Source of the DNA: JAFGAV01 sp041479055
Lineage (GTDB): Bacteria; Acidobacteriota; Aminicenantia; Aminicenantales; JAFGAV01
NCBI GenBank assembly: GCA_963702835.1
Contig: OY969762.1
Coordinates: forward strand, 1,364,001-1,428,000
Direction: 5' to 3'
DNA length: 64,000 nt
This document shows positions 18,176 to 27,253 of the stretch, piece after piece (the stretch's first letter is position 1; each line of letters opens with the position of its first letter). Both the position numbers and the translations under genes were made by a program. Under the pieces are notes generated by a model that searched no databases, had not been told where the DNA came from, and saw only the letters and a program-made list of their open reading frames with translations.

Positions 18176-18574
18176 TTAGCGCCGCCGGGAGCCTCTCTTG
18201 GCTCTCCTGGGCCTTCTGCCCTTTCCAGCTTTTCTGACCGGTTTTTTGGCTTTTCTTGCCGCCTTTTTTGCTTTTCTGACCGGCTTTTTGGCCTTTTTCT
18301 TGGGCTTGGGTTTTGGCTTCCTTTTCGGCTTCGGCTTCGGTTTTGGTTTCGGTTTGGGTTTTGGCTTTGGCTTCGGTTTTGGTTTCGGTTTGGGTTTTGG
18401 CTTTGGCTTCGGTTTGGGCTTCGGCTTCGGCCTTGGAGTGGGAGCGGGTTTGGGCGTCTCAACCGGAGCGGCCGGCGGCCAGAGCGGTTTGGGCTCCCCG
18501 AAGGGTTGGACTGGCTCGGGTACGCCAAGCGGCTGGTCTGCGGGTTTCTTCTCGTCCTCAAAAAAGTCCGTCAT
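18176..18574 (-). CDS. Lys-Pro repeat, histone-H1-like basic protein
   Basis: 132 residues behind an excellent ribosome site (AAAGGAGGGAGG). The first 40 residues are acidic and Pro-rich (MTDFFEDEKKPADQPLG). A run of more than twenty Lys-Pro dipeptides follows, and then a very basic Lys/Arg/Ala tail (KKAKKPVRKAKKAARKAKK) ending SRRR. The tail resembles bacterial histone-H1-like and AlgP-type nucleic-acid-binding proteins. I infer DNA or RNA condensation, or a charged cell-wall-spanning rod; neither is proven. It faces nrdJ convergently. The reverse frame also reads as a long Gly-Phe ORF, which is a repeat artefact. Confidence 0.7.
   Translation of the reverse strand: MTDFFEDEKKPADQPLGVPEPVQPFGEPKPLWPPAAPVETPKPAPTPRPKPKPKPKPKPKPKPKPKPKPKPKPKPKPKPKPKPKRKPKPKPKKKAKKPVRKAKKAARKAKKPVRKAGKGRRPRRAKRGSRRR
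18301..18437. repeat. Tandem repeat encoding the Lys-Pro tract
   Basis: Hexamer-based array inside the basic-protein gene. Two adjacent 36-bp units (18335-18370 and 18371-18406) are identical, and partial or diverged units flank them. Exact copies suggest recent slippage, so tract length may vary between strains. Confidence 0.75.
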
Positions 18575-18657
18575 GACCTCCCTCCTTTAATGGGACAAAT
18601 TCATATATAAAATATTTTTCTCCAATTTGCAATATATTTTTGCGGGAGGCGGCCCCT

Positions 18658-20292
18658 TCACCAGCCCTTCATGATCTCAGCGAAACACTGCAGGCCGCTG
18701 CCCAGGACGGCGCTGTACCCTCCCCCCGGCCTGGTCCAGGCGCCCGCCAGCCAGAGGTTCTTTATAGGAGTGTTATGGGGCAGCCGCCGCGGCTCGGAAT
18801 TGTCCAGGGTCTGGTCCCAGCCGTAAATGGCACCGCGGTAATTGAGGGTATAGCGGACATTGGTGAGGGGGGTCCCGATCTCCTTGACCTCGATGGCCCG
18901 GCGGAGGCCGGGGAGCAGCGTCTTATCGGCCTGGTCGATGAGGATGTCGGCCATACGATTTTTTTCCGCCCGATAGGCTTCTTTCCGGCCCTGGTGATAG
19001 TCGGTTTCAAACCGCTGCCAGGGTTCGTATCCCTGGAGGGTCATGAGGGTCAGAGTATTTTTGCCGGCGGGCGAATAGCCGGGATAGATATTGTCGTAGA
19101 GGGTCAGGCCAAACCCGCCTTCCACTTTCCCCTCCAGGGCCGCCTGGTAGCCGGCTTCGAGGTCATAGCCATTTTCATAAAAAATTTCGTAGTCCTTAAG
19201 GCCAGTTTCGCGGACCAGGTCTTTCCCCAGGCCTAGAAAAACGATGAAAGTGGATAAGCTGGCGCTGAACTTGTCCATTCGGCCCAGATAGTCTTTGAGA
19301 TATTCGGCCTCCCCGGCCGCCATGGCGTGCACGGTGTCATAGGCGTTGGCGTTGGAGACGACAACCCTGGCCCGGTATTCTTTGCCGTCCGAGGTCCTGA
19401 CGCCCTGGGCGGTATGGTCCTGGACCAGAATCTGGTCAACCTTCCTCCCGGTCAAGACCTGCCCGCCGTGTCCGGCGATGAACTTGACCAGGGCCTCGCT
19501 CAGGGCTTGGGATCTGCCGCGCGGATACCAGCCTCCCGCCTGCAGATAGCCTATGGTCGGCAGGGCATAATAGATGCAGGCAAGTTTGGAGGGGGGCAGG
19601 CCGTAGTAGCCCCACAGCCCGGACACCGCCGCCTTGAGCTTGGGGTCTTTGATCCGCTGATCAACCAGCGCGCCCCAGGTGCGATTGAAGCATTTGAACA
19701 GATAGGGAAACTCGGCGGGGACCTTGGCCATGTCGACCTTCCCGGCAGCCTGGGAATAGCGGCTCAAATCCGATTCCAACCCGGTCATATCCTGGAACAG
19801 GCCGGCGATGCCTTCCTGCTCCTCCGGAAATTTCTCGCTCAAGAGCCTGACATAGCCGGGAATGTCTTTGGCCGGCACATTGATGTCGAAGTCGGGGAAG
19901 ATGATGCGGTAGAGGCTGGCGGACGAGACGAACTCGACCTCTTTGATCTCCGGGAAACCGGGGATGAGGTTGTGCAGCCCGTCCCTTTCGCCCACGGTTG
20001 TGGCGTGCAGCGAAACGTCAAAGACAAACCCGCCCGGCCGCTTGAAAGTGGTAGCGTACCCGCCGGCCTTGCTGTGCTGTTCCAGGACCAGGACCCGGAA
20101 GTTCTGCCGGGCAAAGGCCGCGGCGCAGCTCAGCCCGCCCAGGCCGGCGCCGATGATGATGGCGTCGAAGACATTCTCATCGCCGCCGGTCCCCTTCCCT
20201 TCGGGCAAGGATGCCCAATCCAGGGAGGCCAGCGGCAGGGCCGCCAGGCAGGATTTGAGAAAATCGCGCCGGTCTATTGATTGACCGCTCAT
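18658..20292 (-). CDS. FAD-dependent oxidoreductase, phytoene desaturase/carotenoid isomerase-like, Tat-exported
   Basis: 544 residues. The N-terminus has a Tat-type signal (IDRRDFLKSCLAALPLASL). The FAD-binding dinucleotide loop is IIIGAGLGGLSCAAAFARQ near residue 41, continued by VLEQHSKAGGYATTF. The overall pattern and the C-terminal LWLAGAWTRPGGGYSAVLGSG match the CrtI/CrtISO/RetSat family of polyene-modifying enzymes. The substrate is unknown; Tat export argues against classic carotenoid synthesis. The ribosome site AAGGAG is good. The only gene on its transcript, it lies behind a promoter-operator region at about 20324-20355. Confidence 0.82.
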   Translation of the reverse strand: MSGQSIDRRDFLKSCLAALPLASLDWASLPEGKGTGGDENVFDAIIIGAGLGGLSCAAAFARQNFRVLVLEQHSKAGGYATTFKRPGGFVFDVSLHATTVGERDGLHNLIPGFPEIKEVEFVSSASLYRIIFPDFDINVPAKDIPGYVRLLSEKFPEEQEGIAGLFQDMTGLESDLSRYSQAAGKVDMAKVPAEFPYLFKCFNRTWGALVDQRIKDPKLKAAVSGLWGYYGLPPSKLACIYYALPTIGYLQAGGWYPRGRSQALSEALVKFIAGHGGQVLTGRKVDQILVQDHTAQGVRTSDGKEYRARVVVSNANAYDTVHAMAAGEAEYLKDYLGRMDKFSASLSTFIVFLGLGKDLVRETGLKDYEIFYENGYDLEAGYQAALEGKVEGGFGLTLYDNIYPGYSPAGKNTLTLMTLQGYEPWQRFETDYHQGRKEAYRAEKNRMADILIDQADKTLLPGLRRAIEVKEIGTPLTNVRYTLNYRGAIYGWDQTLDNSEPRRLPHNTPIKNLWLAGAWTRPGGGYSAVLGSGLQCFAEIMKGW

Positions 20293-20323
20293 CAGATTCT
20301 CCTTTTTTTTGTCAAGAAGGTTG

Positions 20324-20335
20324 CCGACCGGTCGG
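20324..20335. promoter_or_regulatory. Palindromic operator in the FAD oxidoreductase promoter (TetR-type look)
   Basis: CCGACCGGTCGG is a perfect 12-bp palindrome placed between a minus-strand TATATT/TATTAT -10-like element (near 20340-20347) and the ribosome site of the gene starting at 20292. Palindromes of the ACCGACCGGTCGGT type are often TetR-family operators; no tetR gene lies in the window. Confidence 0.5.
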
Positions 20336-20475
20336 TGGCATAATATAAGCTCTTTTAAGACATTTCAACAGGTGAACGGGACAAGCTCATGGTTTTCATC
20401 GCCGGCCTGGCAAGTGTCCTCTTCTGCTTCCAGCGCTTGATGGATTGAGGTGTCGGTCAGATTGGCGGGGCAAAA

Positions 20476-20561
20476 TGCCGGAGGAGGGAATCGAACCCAC
20501 ACCCCTGTCGCCAGGGACCGGATTTTGAGTCCGGCGCGTCTGCCAGTTCCGCCACTCCGGC
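20476..20561 (-). tRNA. tRNA-Leu (anticodon CAA)
   Basis: 86-nt class II tRNA. The acceptor stem is GCCGGAG/CTCCGGC, the anticodon stem is CCGGA/TCCGG with loop CTCAAAA giving CAA, there is a variable arm, and the T-arm is GGGTTCGATTCC. The CCA end is not encoded. Confidence 0.95.
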
Positions 20562-20675
20562 GCGCTCCTTTATTTAGCATGTCCACGCTGAATGGTCAAC
20601 CTGGCCGGCGCCTCGGCAGGCCTGGCCCCTGAAGAGGCATTATGCTATTCTGCCCATTCCTGACAGAGAAAGCTC

Positions 20676-21282
20676 ATGACCTGCCGAGCCCTTTCCGCAA
20701 TCGCCCTCCTCCTCGCACTCCCGGCCGTCGGGCTAAGATCCAAAAGCTCCGGCCTGAGCGTTTTCAAAGAAGAGCAGCTCCGCTGCGAGAGAGTGAGGAG
20801 CGCAGTCCATGAAAAAGAGGAATATCTGAAATCGCTCTTTGCCCGAATAGGCCTGGCCTATCCGCCCCGCCAAATTTTCATTCGCGCCTTCAAAGAGGAA
20901 AAGGTTCTGGGTGACCCCCTCTCTCCGGGCGGCGATATCTTCATCCACGGCAGTTGCCTGACCATCGGCTGCCTGCCCCTGACCGACGACAAGATCAAAG
21001 AAGTGTATTTGGCGGCCGTAGAGGCCAGGGCCGCCGGACAGGCTCAGATCCCGGTTCATATCTTTCCCGCCCGGCTCACCGAAGCCAACCTGAGCAGGCT
21101 CAGGAACATGCTGCGCAACGGCCGGCCGCCGGTCTCGCTTCCGCTCAAAGATTCTCGACCGCGGGGAGGACCTTCTAGCCTTCTGGCGCAAACTGAAAGA
21201 AGGTTATGACCGCTTCGAGCGGACGAAAAGGGTTCCGGCCGTTAAAGTAGACCAGGCCACGGGACGGTACCATTTTCTGTAG
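20676..21282 (+). pseudogene. Degraded YafK-like murein L,D-transpeptidase
   Basis: The N-terminal part has a signal peptide (ALSAIALLLALPAVGL) and family segments LAYPPRQIFIRAFKEEK and GGDIFIHGSCLTIGCLPLTD, the latter carrying the catalytic Cys. Between them about 65-70 residues of the YkuD fold that other members have are missing. The reading frame then slips by one near 21148: the first frame ends at 21209, while the other frame continues ILDRGEDLLAFWRKLKEGYD and closes properly at 21282. Intact relatives cross-link or anchor peptidoglycan in the periplasm. With the internal loss and the frameshift this copy is unlikely to work, unless assembly errors are to blame. Confidence 0.7.
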
Positions 21283-21364
21283 TTTTGCCCTGGAAACTGG
21301 CCTTGATTTTCGTTAAACTATCTCCTTTTGGCCGAAATGAACTTAAAATAAAAGGAGGTCTTTC

Positions 21365-23464
21365 ATGACGCGTTTTTCATTTCATCGGGTGCCGCTTTTT
21401 CTGGCTCTGGCCGCCGTGCTGTTGCTGGCCGCTTCAGCCTTTGCCGACGAGGGCATGTGGACGCTGGACAACCCGCCCCTCAAGCAACTGAAGGAAAAGT
21501 ACGGCTTCGAGCCCACGCCCCGGCCTGGCTGGAGCATATCCGCCTGGCCTCGGTGCGGGTCGGCGACGGCGGCTCGGGCTCCTTCGTCAGCCCCGACGGC
21601 CTGGTGCTGACCAACCACCACGTGGCTTTGGGCCAGCTGCAGAAGGTCTCCACGCCGCAGAAGAACTACGTAGCCGACGGTTTCTACGCGCGACGCCGGC
21701 CGAAGAACTGCCCTGCCCCGACCTTGAGCTCAACGTGCTCATCTCCATGGAAAACGTCACGGCCGGGTGCTGGCCGCGGTCAAGCCGGGCATGGAGCCCG
21801 GACAAGGCCCTGGACGCCAAGAAGGCTGCGATCGCCGAGATCGAAAAGGCAAAGCCTGAACAAAACCGGCCTGCGCTCCGACGTCGTACCGCTCTACCAG
21901 CGGCGGCGAATACTGGCTCTACCGTTACAAGAAATACACCGAAGTCAAACTGGTCTTCGCTCCCGAACAGCAGACCGCTTTCTACGGCGGCGACCCCGAC
22001 AATTTCACCTATCCCCGCCACGACCTGGACATGGCCCTCTTCCGCGCCTACGAGAACGGCAAGCCGGCCAGGGTGGCCCACTACCTGAAATGGAGCGCCA
22101 ACGGCGCCGCCGACGGCGAACTGGTCTTCGTCTCCGGCCACCCCGGTTCGACCAACCGCCTGATGACCCTGGCCCAGCTCCATTACCAGCGCGATTTCTC
22201 TTATCCCGCTGCGCTGGCTTCCTTGAAGCGCATGCTGAGCATCTACAGGGCCTACGCCGCCCTGGGCTCGGAACAGGCCCGCCAGGCCGCCGGTCATGAT
22301 CTTCGGCATCGAGAACAGCCTGAAGGTCACGGCCGGCGAATATGACGGGCTGAAGAACCCGCAGTTCATGGAAAAGAAAGCAAGGGATGAGAAACGAGTT
22401 CCGCAGCCTGATCGATTCCAGGCCCGAGCTCAAGCAGGATACGCGGAGACCCGTTTGAGACCGATTGCTGCGGCCATCGAAAAGATAAAGCCGCGGCATC
22501 AATGAACTGAACTATCGCCGCCTGCCCGGGCATGCGTCTGGGGGGCATCGCCCTGCAGATCGTGAGGCTGGTGGCCGAGGTTAAAAAGCCCGACGGACAA
22601 GCGCCTGGAAGGCTACCATGACTCTCAGCTCGACTCGCTGCAAGTTCCGGCTTTTCTCGCCCGCGCCCGTCTACCCGGGCCTGGAAGAGGCCTTGGGCAT
22701 CGACACCGTGAAACAGATGGTCGAAAAGCTCGGCCCTCAGGACCCCTTTGTCAAAGCGGTCCTGGAGCTCGGCCAGACGCCGGAAGAAGCGGTCAAAGCT
22801 CTGCTGGCCGGCACTAAGCTGGCCGACCCGAATGTGCGCAAGAGCCTGGTCGCCGGCGGCGAGAAAGCCGTGGCCGCCTCGGCCGACCCGTTCATCGTCC
22901 TGGCCCGCAAAGTGGACCCCATCCTGCGCGAAATGATCAAGTGGCAGGAGGACAACATCGAAAGCTTCACCCGGCCGGCCGGGGAAAAGATCGGACAGGC
23001 GCTCTTCGCCGTTTACGGCAAGATCGCTCTATCCCGACGCCACCTTCACCCTCCGCTTGACCTACGGCGCGGTGAAAGGCTATCCCATGAACGGCACGCT
23101 GGCTCCCTCCAAGACAACTTTCTACGGGCTCTACGACCGGGCCGTGAGCTTCGACAACAAACCGCCCTTCAACCTGCCCAAGCGTTACCTGGAGGGCAGG
23201 GACAAGCTCGACCTGTCCACCCCCCTCGATTTCGTCTGCACCCTCGACATTATCGGCGGCAATTCCGGGTCGCCCGTCATCAACCGCAACGGGGAACTGG
23301 TGGGCCTGGTCTTCGACGGCAACATCGAGAGCCTGGTCGGCCGGTTCATTTACGACGAGACCGCCAACCGCTGCGTGGCGGTCCACTCGGCGGCCATGAT
23401 CGAAGCCCTGAAGAAGCTCTACGGCGCCGAAAACCTGGCCAAAGAGATCCTGGGCGAAAAGTAA
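21365..23464 (+). pseudogene. S46-family dipeptidyl-peptidase (DPP7/DPP11-like), broken by many frameshifts
   Basis: It starts normally: AAAGGAGG, then MTRFSFHRV, a signal peptide, and DEGMWTLDNPPLKQLKEKYG. The homology then hops among all three frames: SFVSPDGLVLTNHHVALGQL (frame of 21457), NVLISMENVT (frame of 21735), YPRHDLDMALFRAYENG (frame of 22031), FGIENSLKVTAGEYDGL (frame of 22296), and the C-terminal TLDIIGGNSGSPV (frame of 23057) ending at 23464. The catalytic His (TNHHV), Asp (HDLDMA) and Ser (GGNSGSP) are all still encoded. At least seven frame changes are needed. S46 enzymes cut dipeptides from peptides in the periplasm. This is either a decayed gene or a poorly assembled stretch. 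Confidence 0.8.
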
Positions 23465-23492
23465 GCCGGGGGATCGTCGGCACTCTGCAGAA

Positions 23493-23524
23493 GGGACGCG
23501 GCACCCCCGCGTCCCCTTTTTTTT
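23493..23524 (+). terminator. Rho-independent terminator after the S46 gene
   Basis: GGGACGCGG/CCGCGTCCC, a 9-bp perfect stem with a 5-nt loop, followed by a run of T to 23524. Confidence 0.85.
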
Positions 23525-23636
23525 GCCGGGTTATCTGGGGATTTCAGGCGACCCCGGCTGCTTGACTTCGGCTTGCCGAGGGGAATATATTTTTGATGCA
23601 CTTGGACGTGGGGATCAGGCTTTAGGGAGAACTGAT

Positions 23637-24212
23637 ATGCCGGCAGAAGAACATTATCTGCATACCCGGGGCAGAGTGCTCGAGGACCTTTTCTTTTTTA
23701 AGCAGGACATTGTCCTGACTGAAAAAAAGCGACAGCTCCAAAAAATGGAGCTTAATCTCAAAACGTTGTCGGGAATTTCGGGAATCACCAATGAGGTGAT
23801 CCTGCGGAAACTGACCGAGCTGAATATCCAAGTTGAAGTGCTCGCTACGCTCTCTGTCATTCCGCTCGTCGAAGTAGCCTGGGCGGATGGGATAATCAAC
23901 GACAAAGAGCGGGAAACCATCCTTCAAGAAGCGGAGAGCTTCGGAATTTTCGAGGGGCAGGCCAACCGCAGCCTGTTCGAGCATTGGCTCCGGAATCAGC
24001 CGCCCAGGGAAATGATCGAGTCATGGATTTATTACATGCAGGGCCTTTGTCAGTTGCTCAGCGAAAACGAGCGCCGGGCGCTTAAGTCGGACCTTCTCCA
24101 ACGTGTCAGAAAGGTCGTGGAAGCTGAAGGCGGGAAATCGGGTTCAAAATCCAGAGTCTCGCGCCGAAAAAATGATATATTGCTTAGGCTGGAGAAGGCC
24201 TTCGAGCCATAA
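23637..24212 (+). CDS. TerB-like domain protein
   Basis: 191 residues from the ATG at 23637 (AGGGAGA upstream); an earlier in-frame start at 23523 lies in the terminator and is rejected. The middle (about residues 60-150) resembles the helical TerB/tellurite-resistance fold: VEVAWADGIINDKERETILQ is the acidic helix pair typical of that domain. The N-terminal 50 residues contain a Lys/Glu-rich helix, probably coiled coil, and the C-terminus is basic. No signal peptide. The role of TerB-like proteins is poorly known (stress, membrane association). It precedes the kinase operon but is separated from it by a promoter. Confidence 0.65.
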   Translation: MPAEEHYLHTRGRVLEDLFFFKQDIVLTEKKRQLQKMELNLKTLSGISGITNEVILRKLTELNIQVEVLATLSVIPLVEVAWADGIINDKERETILQEAESFGIFEGQANRSLFEHWLRNQPPREMIESWIYYMQGLCQLLSENERRALKSDLLQRVRKVVEAEGGKSGSKSRVSRRKNDILLRLEKAFEP

Positions 24213-24338
24213 AACGTGAGCGGCTCTCTTCCGACAAAAGAAATCATTTTCACATCCCGCTAGATCAGATAATAATAAACTTAAACCGGCCCGACTCCAA
24301 AATCTATTCAACGACCAAATAGGGACAATTTCGCCGGC

Positions 24339-24367
24339 TTGACACAGGGGGGGGATTACGATATTTT
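24339..24367 (+). promoter_or_regulatory. Sigma-70 promoter for the Ser/Thr kinase operon
   Basis: TTGACA at 24339-24344 and TATTTT at 24362-24367 with a 17-bp spacer, 41 bp before the kinase start. The spacer contains a G8 run. Confidence 0.55.
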
Positions 24368-24408
24368 CACCTCCGACTTGCATTTCTGATTGAATTCCGC
24401 GCGCGAAC

Positions 24409-27249
24409 ATGAAAACGATAGGAAAATACAAGATTCTGGCCGAGTTGGGCCGGGGCGGGATGGGTATCGTCTACAAGGCCCTTGACCCGGACATCAACCG
24501 CGAGGTGGCCATCAAGACCATCTCCGAAAGCCTGCTGGACCAGGCCGCCGAGGGCGGCAACCTGATGGAGCAGTTCCTGAATGAGGCCCGGGCCGCCGGC
24601 CGGCTTTCCCACCCCAACATCGTCGCCATCCACGAGGCCGGCCGCCAGGAGGGCCAGGCCTACATCGTTATGCAGTTCATCGAGGGCCAGAGCCTGCGCC
24701 GGATGATCGAAGCGGGCCGCACCTTCACCCTGGAGGAGGTCATCCGCATCATCACCGGCGTCTGCTCCGCCCTGGATTACGCCCACCGCAACGGCATCGT
24801 CCACCGGGACGTCAAGCCCGACAACGTCCTGCTGGACAAAGAAGGCCGGCCTTATGTGGCCGACTTCGGGATCGCCCGGATTGAATCAGCCGCCCGGACC
24901 CAGCAGGCCGCCCAGACCACGGCCACCCCCAGCTACATGTCGCCCGAACAAGTCAAGGGCCAAAAAATCGACCGCCGCTCCGATATCTTTTCCCTGGGGG
25001 TCATCCTCTACGAGCTGCTGGCCGGCAAACGACCTTTCGTCGGCGAGAACATCGGCGCCATCATGAACAAAATCGTGGCCAGCGAGCCCGAGCCGGTGGA
25101 CAAGGTCCGCCGCGGCCTGCCGGCCGGCTTGGCCGCCGTAGTCAAGAAAGCCATGGCCAAGAACCCGGAGGACCGCTACGCCTCCTGCGCCGAGGTGTCC
25201 GGCGCCCTGAGGGCTTTTCTCCAGGCCGGCGACCAGACCATCAGTTTCGACACTCAGAAAGTCCAACTGACTCAAACGCAGCCCATCGGGTTGAAGAAAC
25301 TTCTTGCCTCGCGCTGGAAATGGGCCTGGCTGACGGGCACGGCCGCCGTCCTGGTCGGCCTGGCCCTTATCCTGGCCAACACCGTCTTCCGGCCCGAAGG
25401 GAAATACGCTCCCATCCTGTCCCTGGTCCAGTTCGATTACAGCGCGCCCGACGTGCCGGCCAACCTGATGGAATACCTTCTCAACCGCGGCCTGAGCGCC
25501 TCGACCACGCTCCCCGTATTCACCCAGGACGATTTCAGCTACTACAAAAAGACAACCCAGCCCCAGGAGGAGGTCCTGCCGCCTCAGGTCAGCCTGTCCG
25601 GCCAAGTAACTCCGGGAGTGGCCGGGTTCGACGTCCGGGTGACGGTCGTCAACAAACGCTCCACCGTGGAGCAGGTCTTCAACTGCCGCGGCTTCCACGA
25701 CCTGCTGGCCAACCAGGTTGACCGCATCCTGGATTTCATCTCCCGCCACAGCGGGGGGACGGTGGGCCGGATCGAGGCCGGCCGCGATTTCACCAAGATC
25801 TGCACCGACAACTGGGACGCCCTGGACCATTTCCTCAAGGGTGAAGCGGCCTGGGCCAAGCTGGATTCGGACAAGGCCTCTGGCGAGTACAGGACGTCCA
25901 TCGAGCACGACCCGGACTTCAGCCTGGCCCGGTTGAGGCTGGCCGACGTCCAGATCTTCCGGGGCGACCGCGAAGAGGCGACCCGGGAGTTGGAGGCGGC
26001 CCGGCAGAAGAGCGACCGGCTCATCCGCTTCGACCTGCTGCGGCTGCAGGCCCTGGACGCCCGCCTCAAGTCCAACCCCTCAGCCGAGCGGGAATCGCTC
26101 CGCCAGCTGGTGGAAGCCTTCCCCATGAAGCAGGAGTACCATTACGAATTCGCCGAGTCCTACTTCCATTCGGCCGAGGCCGAGGAGGCCATTAAGCACT
26201 ACCTCAAGGCCCTGGAGCTCAACCCCTCCTACGCCCTGGCCCATAACCACATCGCCTTCTGCTACGCCTGGCTGGGCGATCACGCCCAAGCCGAGAAACA
26301 TTTCCTGAAATACGTGGAATTAGACAACACGGCCAACGCCTACGACAGCCTGGCCTCGGGCTACATGTTCGCCGGCCACCTGGACAAGGCCGTGGCCGCC
26401 GTGGAGAAAGGCCTCCAGCTTGATCCCAACCTGGACTATCTTTACGGCAACCTGGCCTCCAATGACATAGTCAGGGGCGCTCTGGTCAAGGCCCGGGAAG
26501 CTCTCGACCGCGAGGCGGCGGTTTCCAGCCGGGAAACGACCCGCCTATCGGTCAGCTTCGATAAAGCCATGGTCCATTTTTTGTTGGGCAATTTCGACGC
26601 CGCCGAGGCTCTGCTGGCCGGCTTGCGCACCACCTACAGCGGGCCATCCTTTGCCGGCCGGCTGGACGAAAGCCCCAACCTTCCCTTCTGGCTGACGGGG
26701 GTCATCGCCGCGCAGAAAAATGACCGGGCCCTTCTGCAAAAAATGGCTGAGGCCCTCGAGCAGAAGGTCCGCCAGGGCAACGTCAACGCCACCAATTTCT
26801 TCCCCGTTTACAAGCTCAGCCTCCACCTCAAGCTGCTGCAGGCGGCCGCGGCGGCCAACGACGCGGAGATGCAGACCCTGGTCGAGGAGATGGAACGGAT
26901 AAAGACCAAGTTGGGCTACTGGAGCTCGATCTACAACCTGCCCTACTTTCTGACTCAGGACGCCGAAATCCTGATCGGGTTCACCAAAATCGGCCCCCCC
27001 GGCGGGCTGTACAGCGAGAGCGAGGCCGGCCTCAGCATCCTCAATCAAGCCCGTCGGCTGCTCCAGGAGGCCTTGGCCTATGATTCGAATTATGCGCCGG
27101 CCCGGATCGCCCAAGCCCGGCTTCTGCTCAAGACAGGCGATAAATCGGGAGCGGCCAAGGAGCTTGAGGCGGCCCGCCGGCTGCTCGAGCCCGCGGACCG
27201 CGATTATCTCTTGAGGCGAGAGCTCGAGCGGCTGGAGCGCGAACGCTAG
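24409..27249 (+). CDS. Membrane Ser/Thr protein kinase with TPR sensor/scaffold domain (PknB-type)
   Basis: 946 residues. The kinase domain (about 1-270) is complete: Gly loop ELGRGGMGIVYKA, Lys in VAIKTI, catalytic loop HRDVKPDN, DFGIAR, and SPEQ in place of APE. One transmembrane helix at about 303-325 (WAWLTGTAAVLVGLALILAN) divides it from a large, presumably periplasmic, C-terminal part. Residues about 500-700 and the last 80 residues are TPR-like (AIKHYLKALELNPSYALAHNH). This layout is common in Acidobacteria and Myxococcota. It probably phosphorylates the FHA protein two genes downstream. The ribosome site is weak. The next gene starts 4 bp after its stop. Confidence 0.92.
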   Translation: MKTIGKYKILAELGRGGMGIVYKALDPDINREVAIKTISESLLDQAAEGGNLMEQFLNEARAAGRLSHPNIVAIHEAGRQEGQAYIVMQFIEGQSLRRMIEAGRTFTLEEVIRIITGVCSALDYAHRNGIVHRDVKPDNVLLDKEGRPYVADFGIARIESAARTQQAAQTTATPSYMSPEQVKGQKIDRRSDIFSLGVILYELLAGKRPFVGENIGAIMNKIVASEPEPVDKVRRGLPAGLAAVVKKAMAKNPEDRYASCAEVSGALRAFLQAGDQTISFDTQKVQLTQTQPIGLKKLLASRWKWAWLTGTAAVLVGLALILANTVFRPEGKYAPILSLVQFDYSAPDVPANLMEYLLNRGLSASTTLPVFTQDDFSYYKKTTQPQEEVLPPQVSLSGQVTPGVAGFDVRVTVVNKRSTVEQVFNCRGFHDLLANQVDRILDFISRHSGGTVGRIEAGRDFTKICTDNWDALDHFLKGEAAWAKLDSDKASGEYRTSIEHDPDFSLARLRLADVQIFRGDREEATRELEAARQKSDRLIRFDLLRLQALDARLKSNPSAERESLRQLVEAFPMKQEYHYEFAESYFHSAEAEEAIKHYLKALELNPSYALAHNHIAFCYAWLGDHAQAEKHFLKYVELDNTANAYDSLASGYMFAGHLDKAVAAVEKGLQLDPNLDYLYGNLASNDIVRGALVKAREALDREAAVSSRETTRLSVSFDKAMVHFLLGNFDAAEALLAGLRTTYSGPSFAGRLDESPNLPFWLTGVIAAQKNDRALLQKMAEALEQKVRQGNVNATNFFPVYKLSLHLKLLQAAAAANDAEMQTLVEEMERIKTKLGYWSSIYNLPYFLTQDAEILIGFTKIGPPGGLYSESEAGLSILNQARRLLQEALAYDSNYAPARIAQARLLLKTGDKSGAAKELEAARRLLEPADRDYLLRRELERLERER

Positions 27250-27253
27250 GGCC

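Noticed and set aside
18301..18437. Possible CRISPR array
   Set aside because: Units are contiguous hexamer-based copies without spacers, inside a coding frame.
18198..18590. Plus-strand Gly-Phe repeat ORF
   Set aside because: It is the complement of the Lys-Pro tract. The minus-strand frame has AAAGGAGGGAGG and a sensible non-repeat N-terminus; the plus frame has neither.
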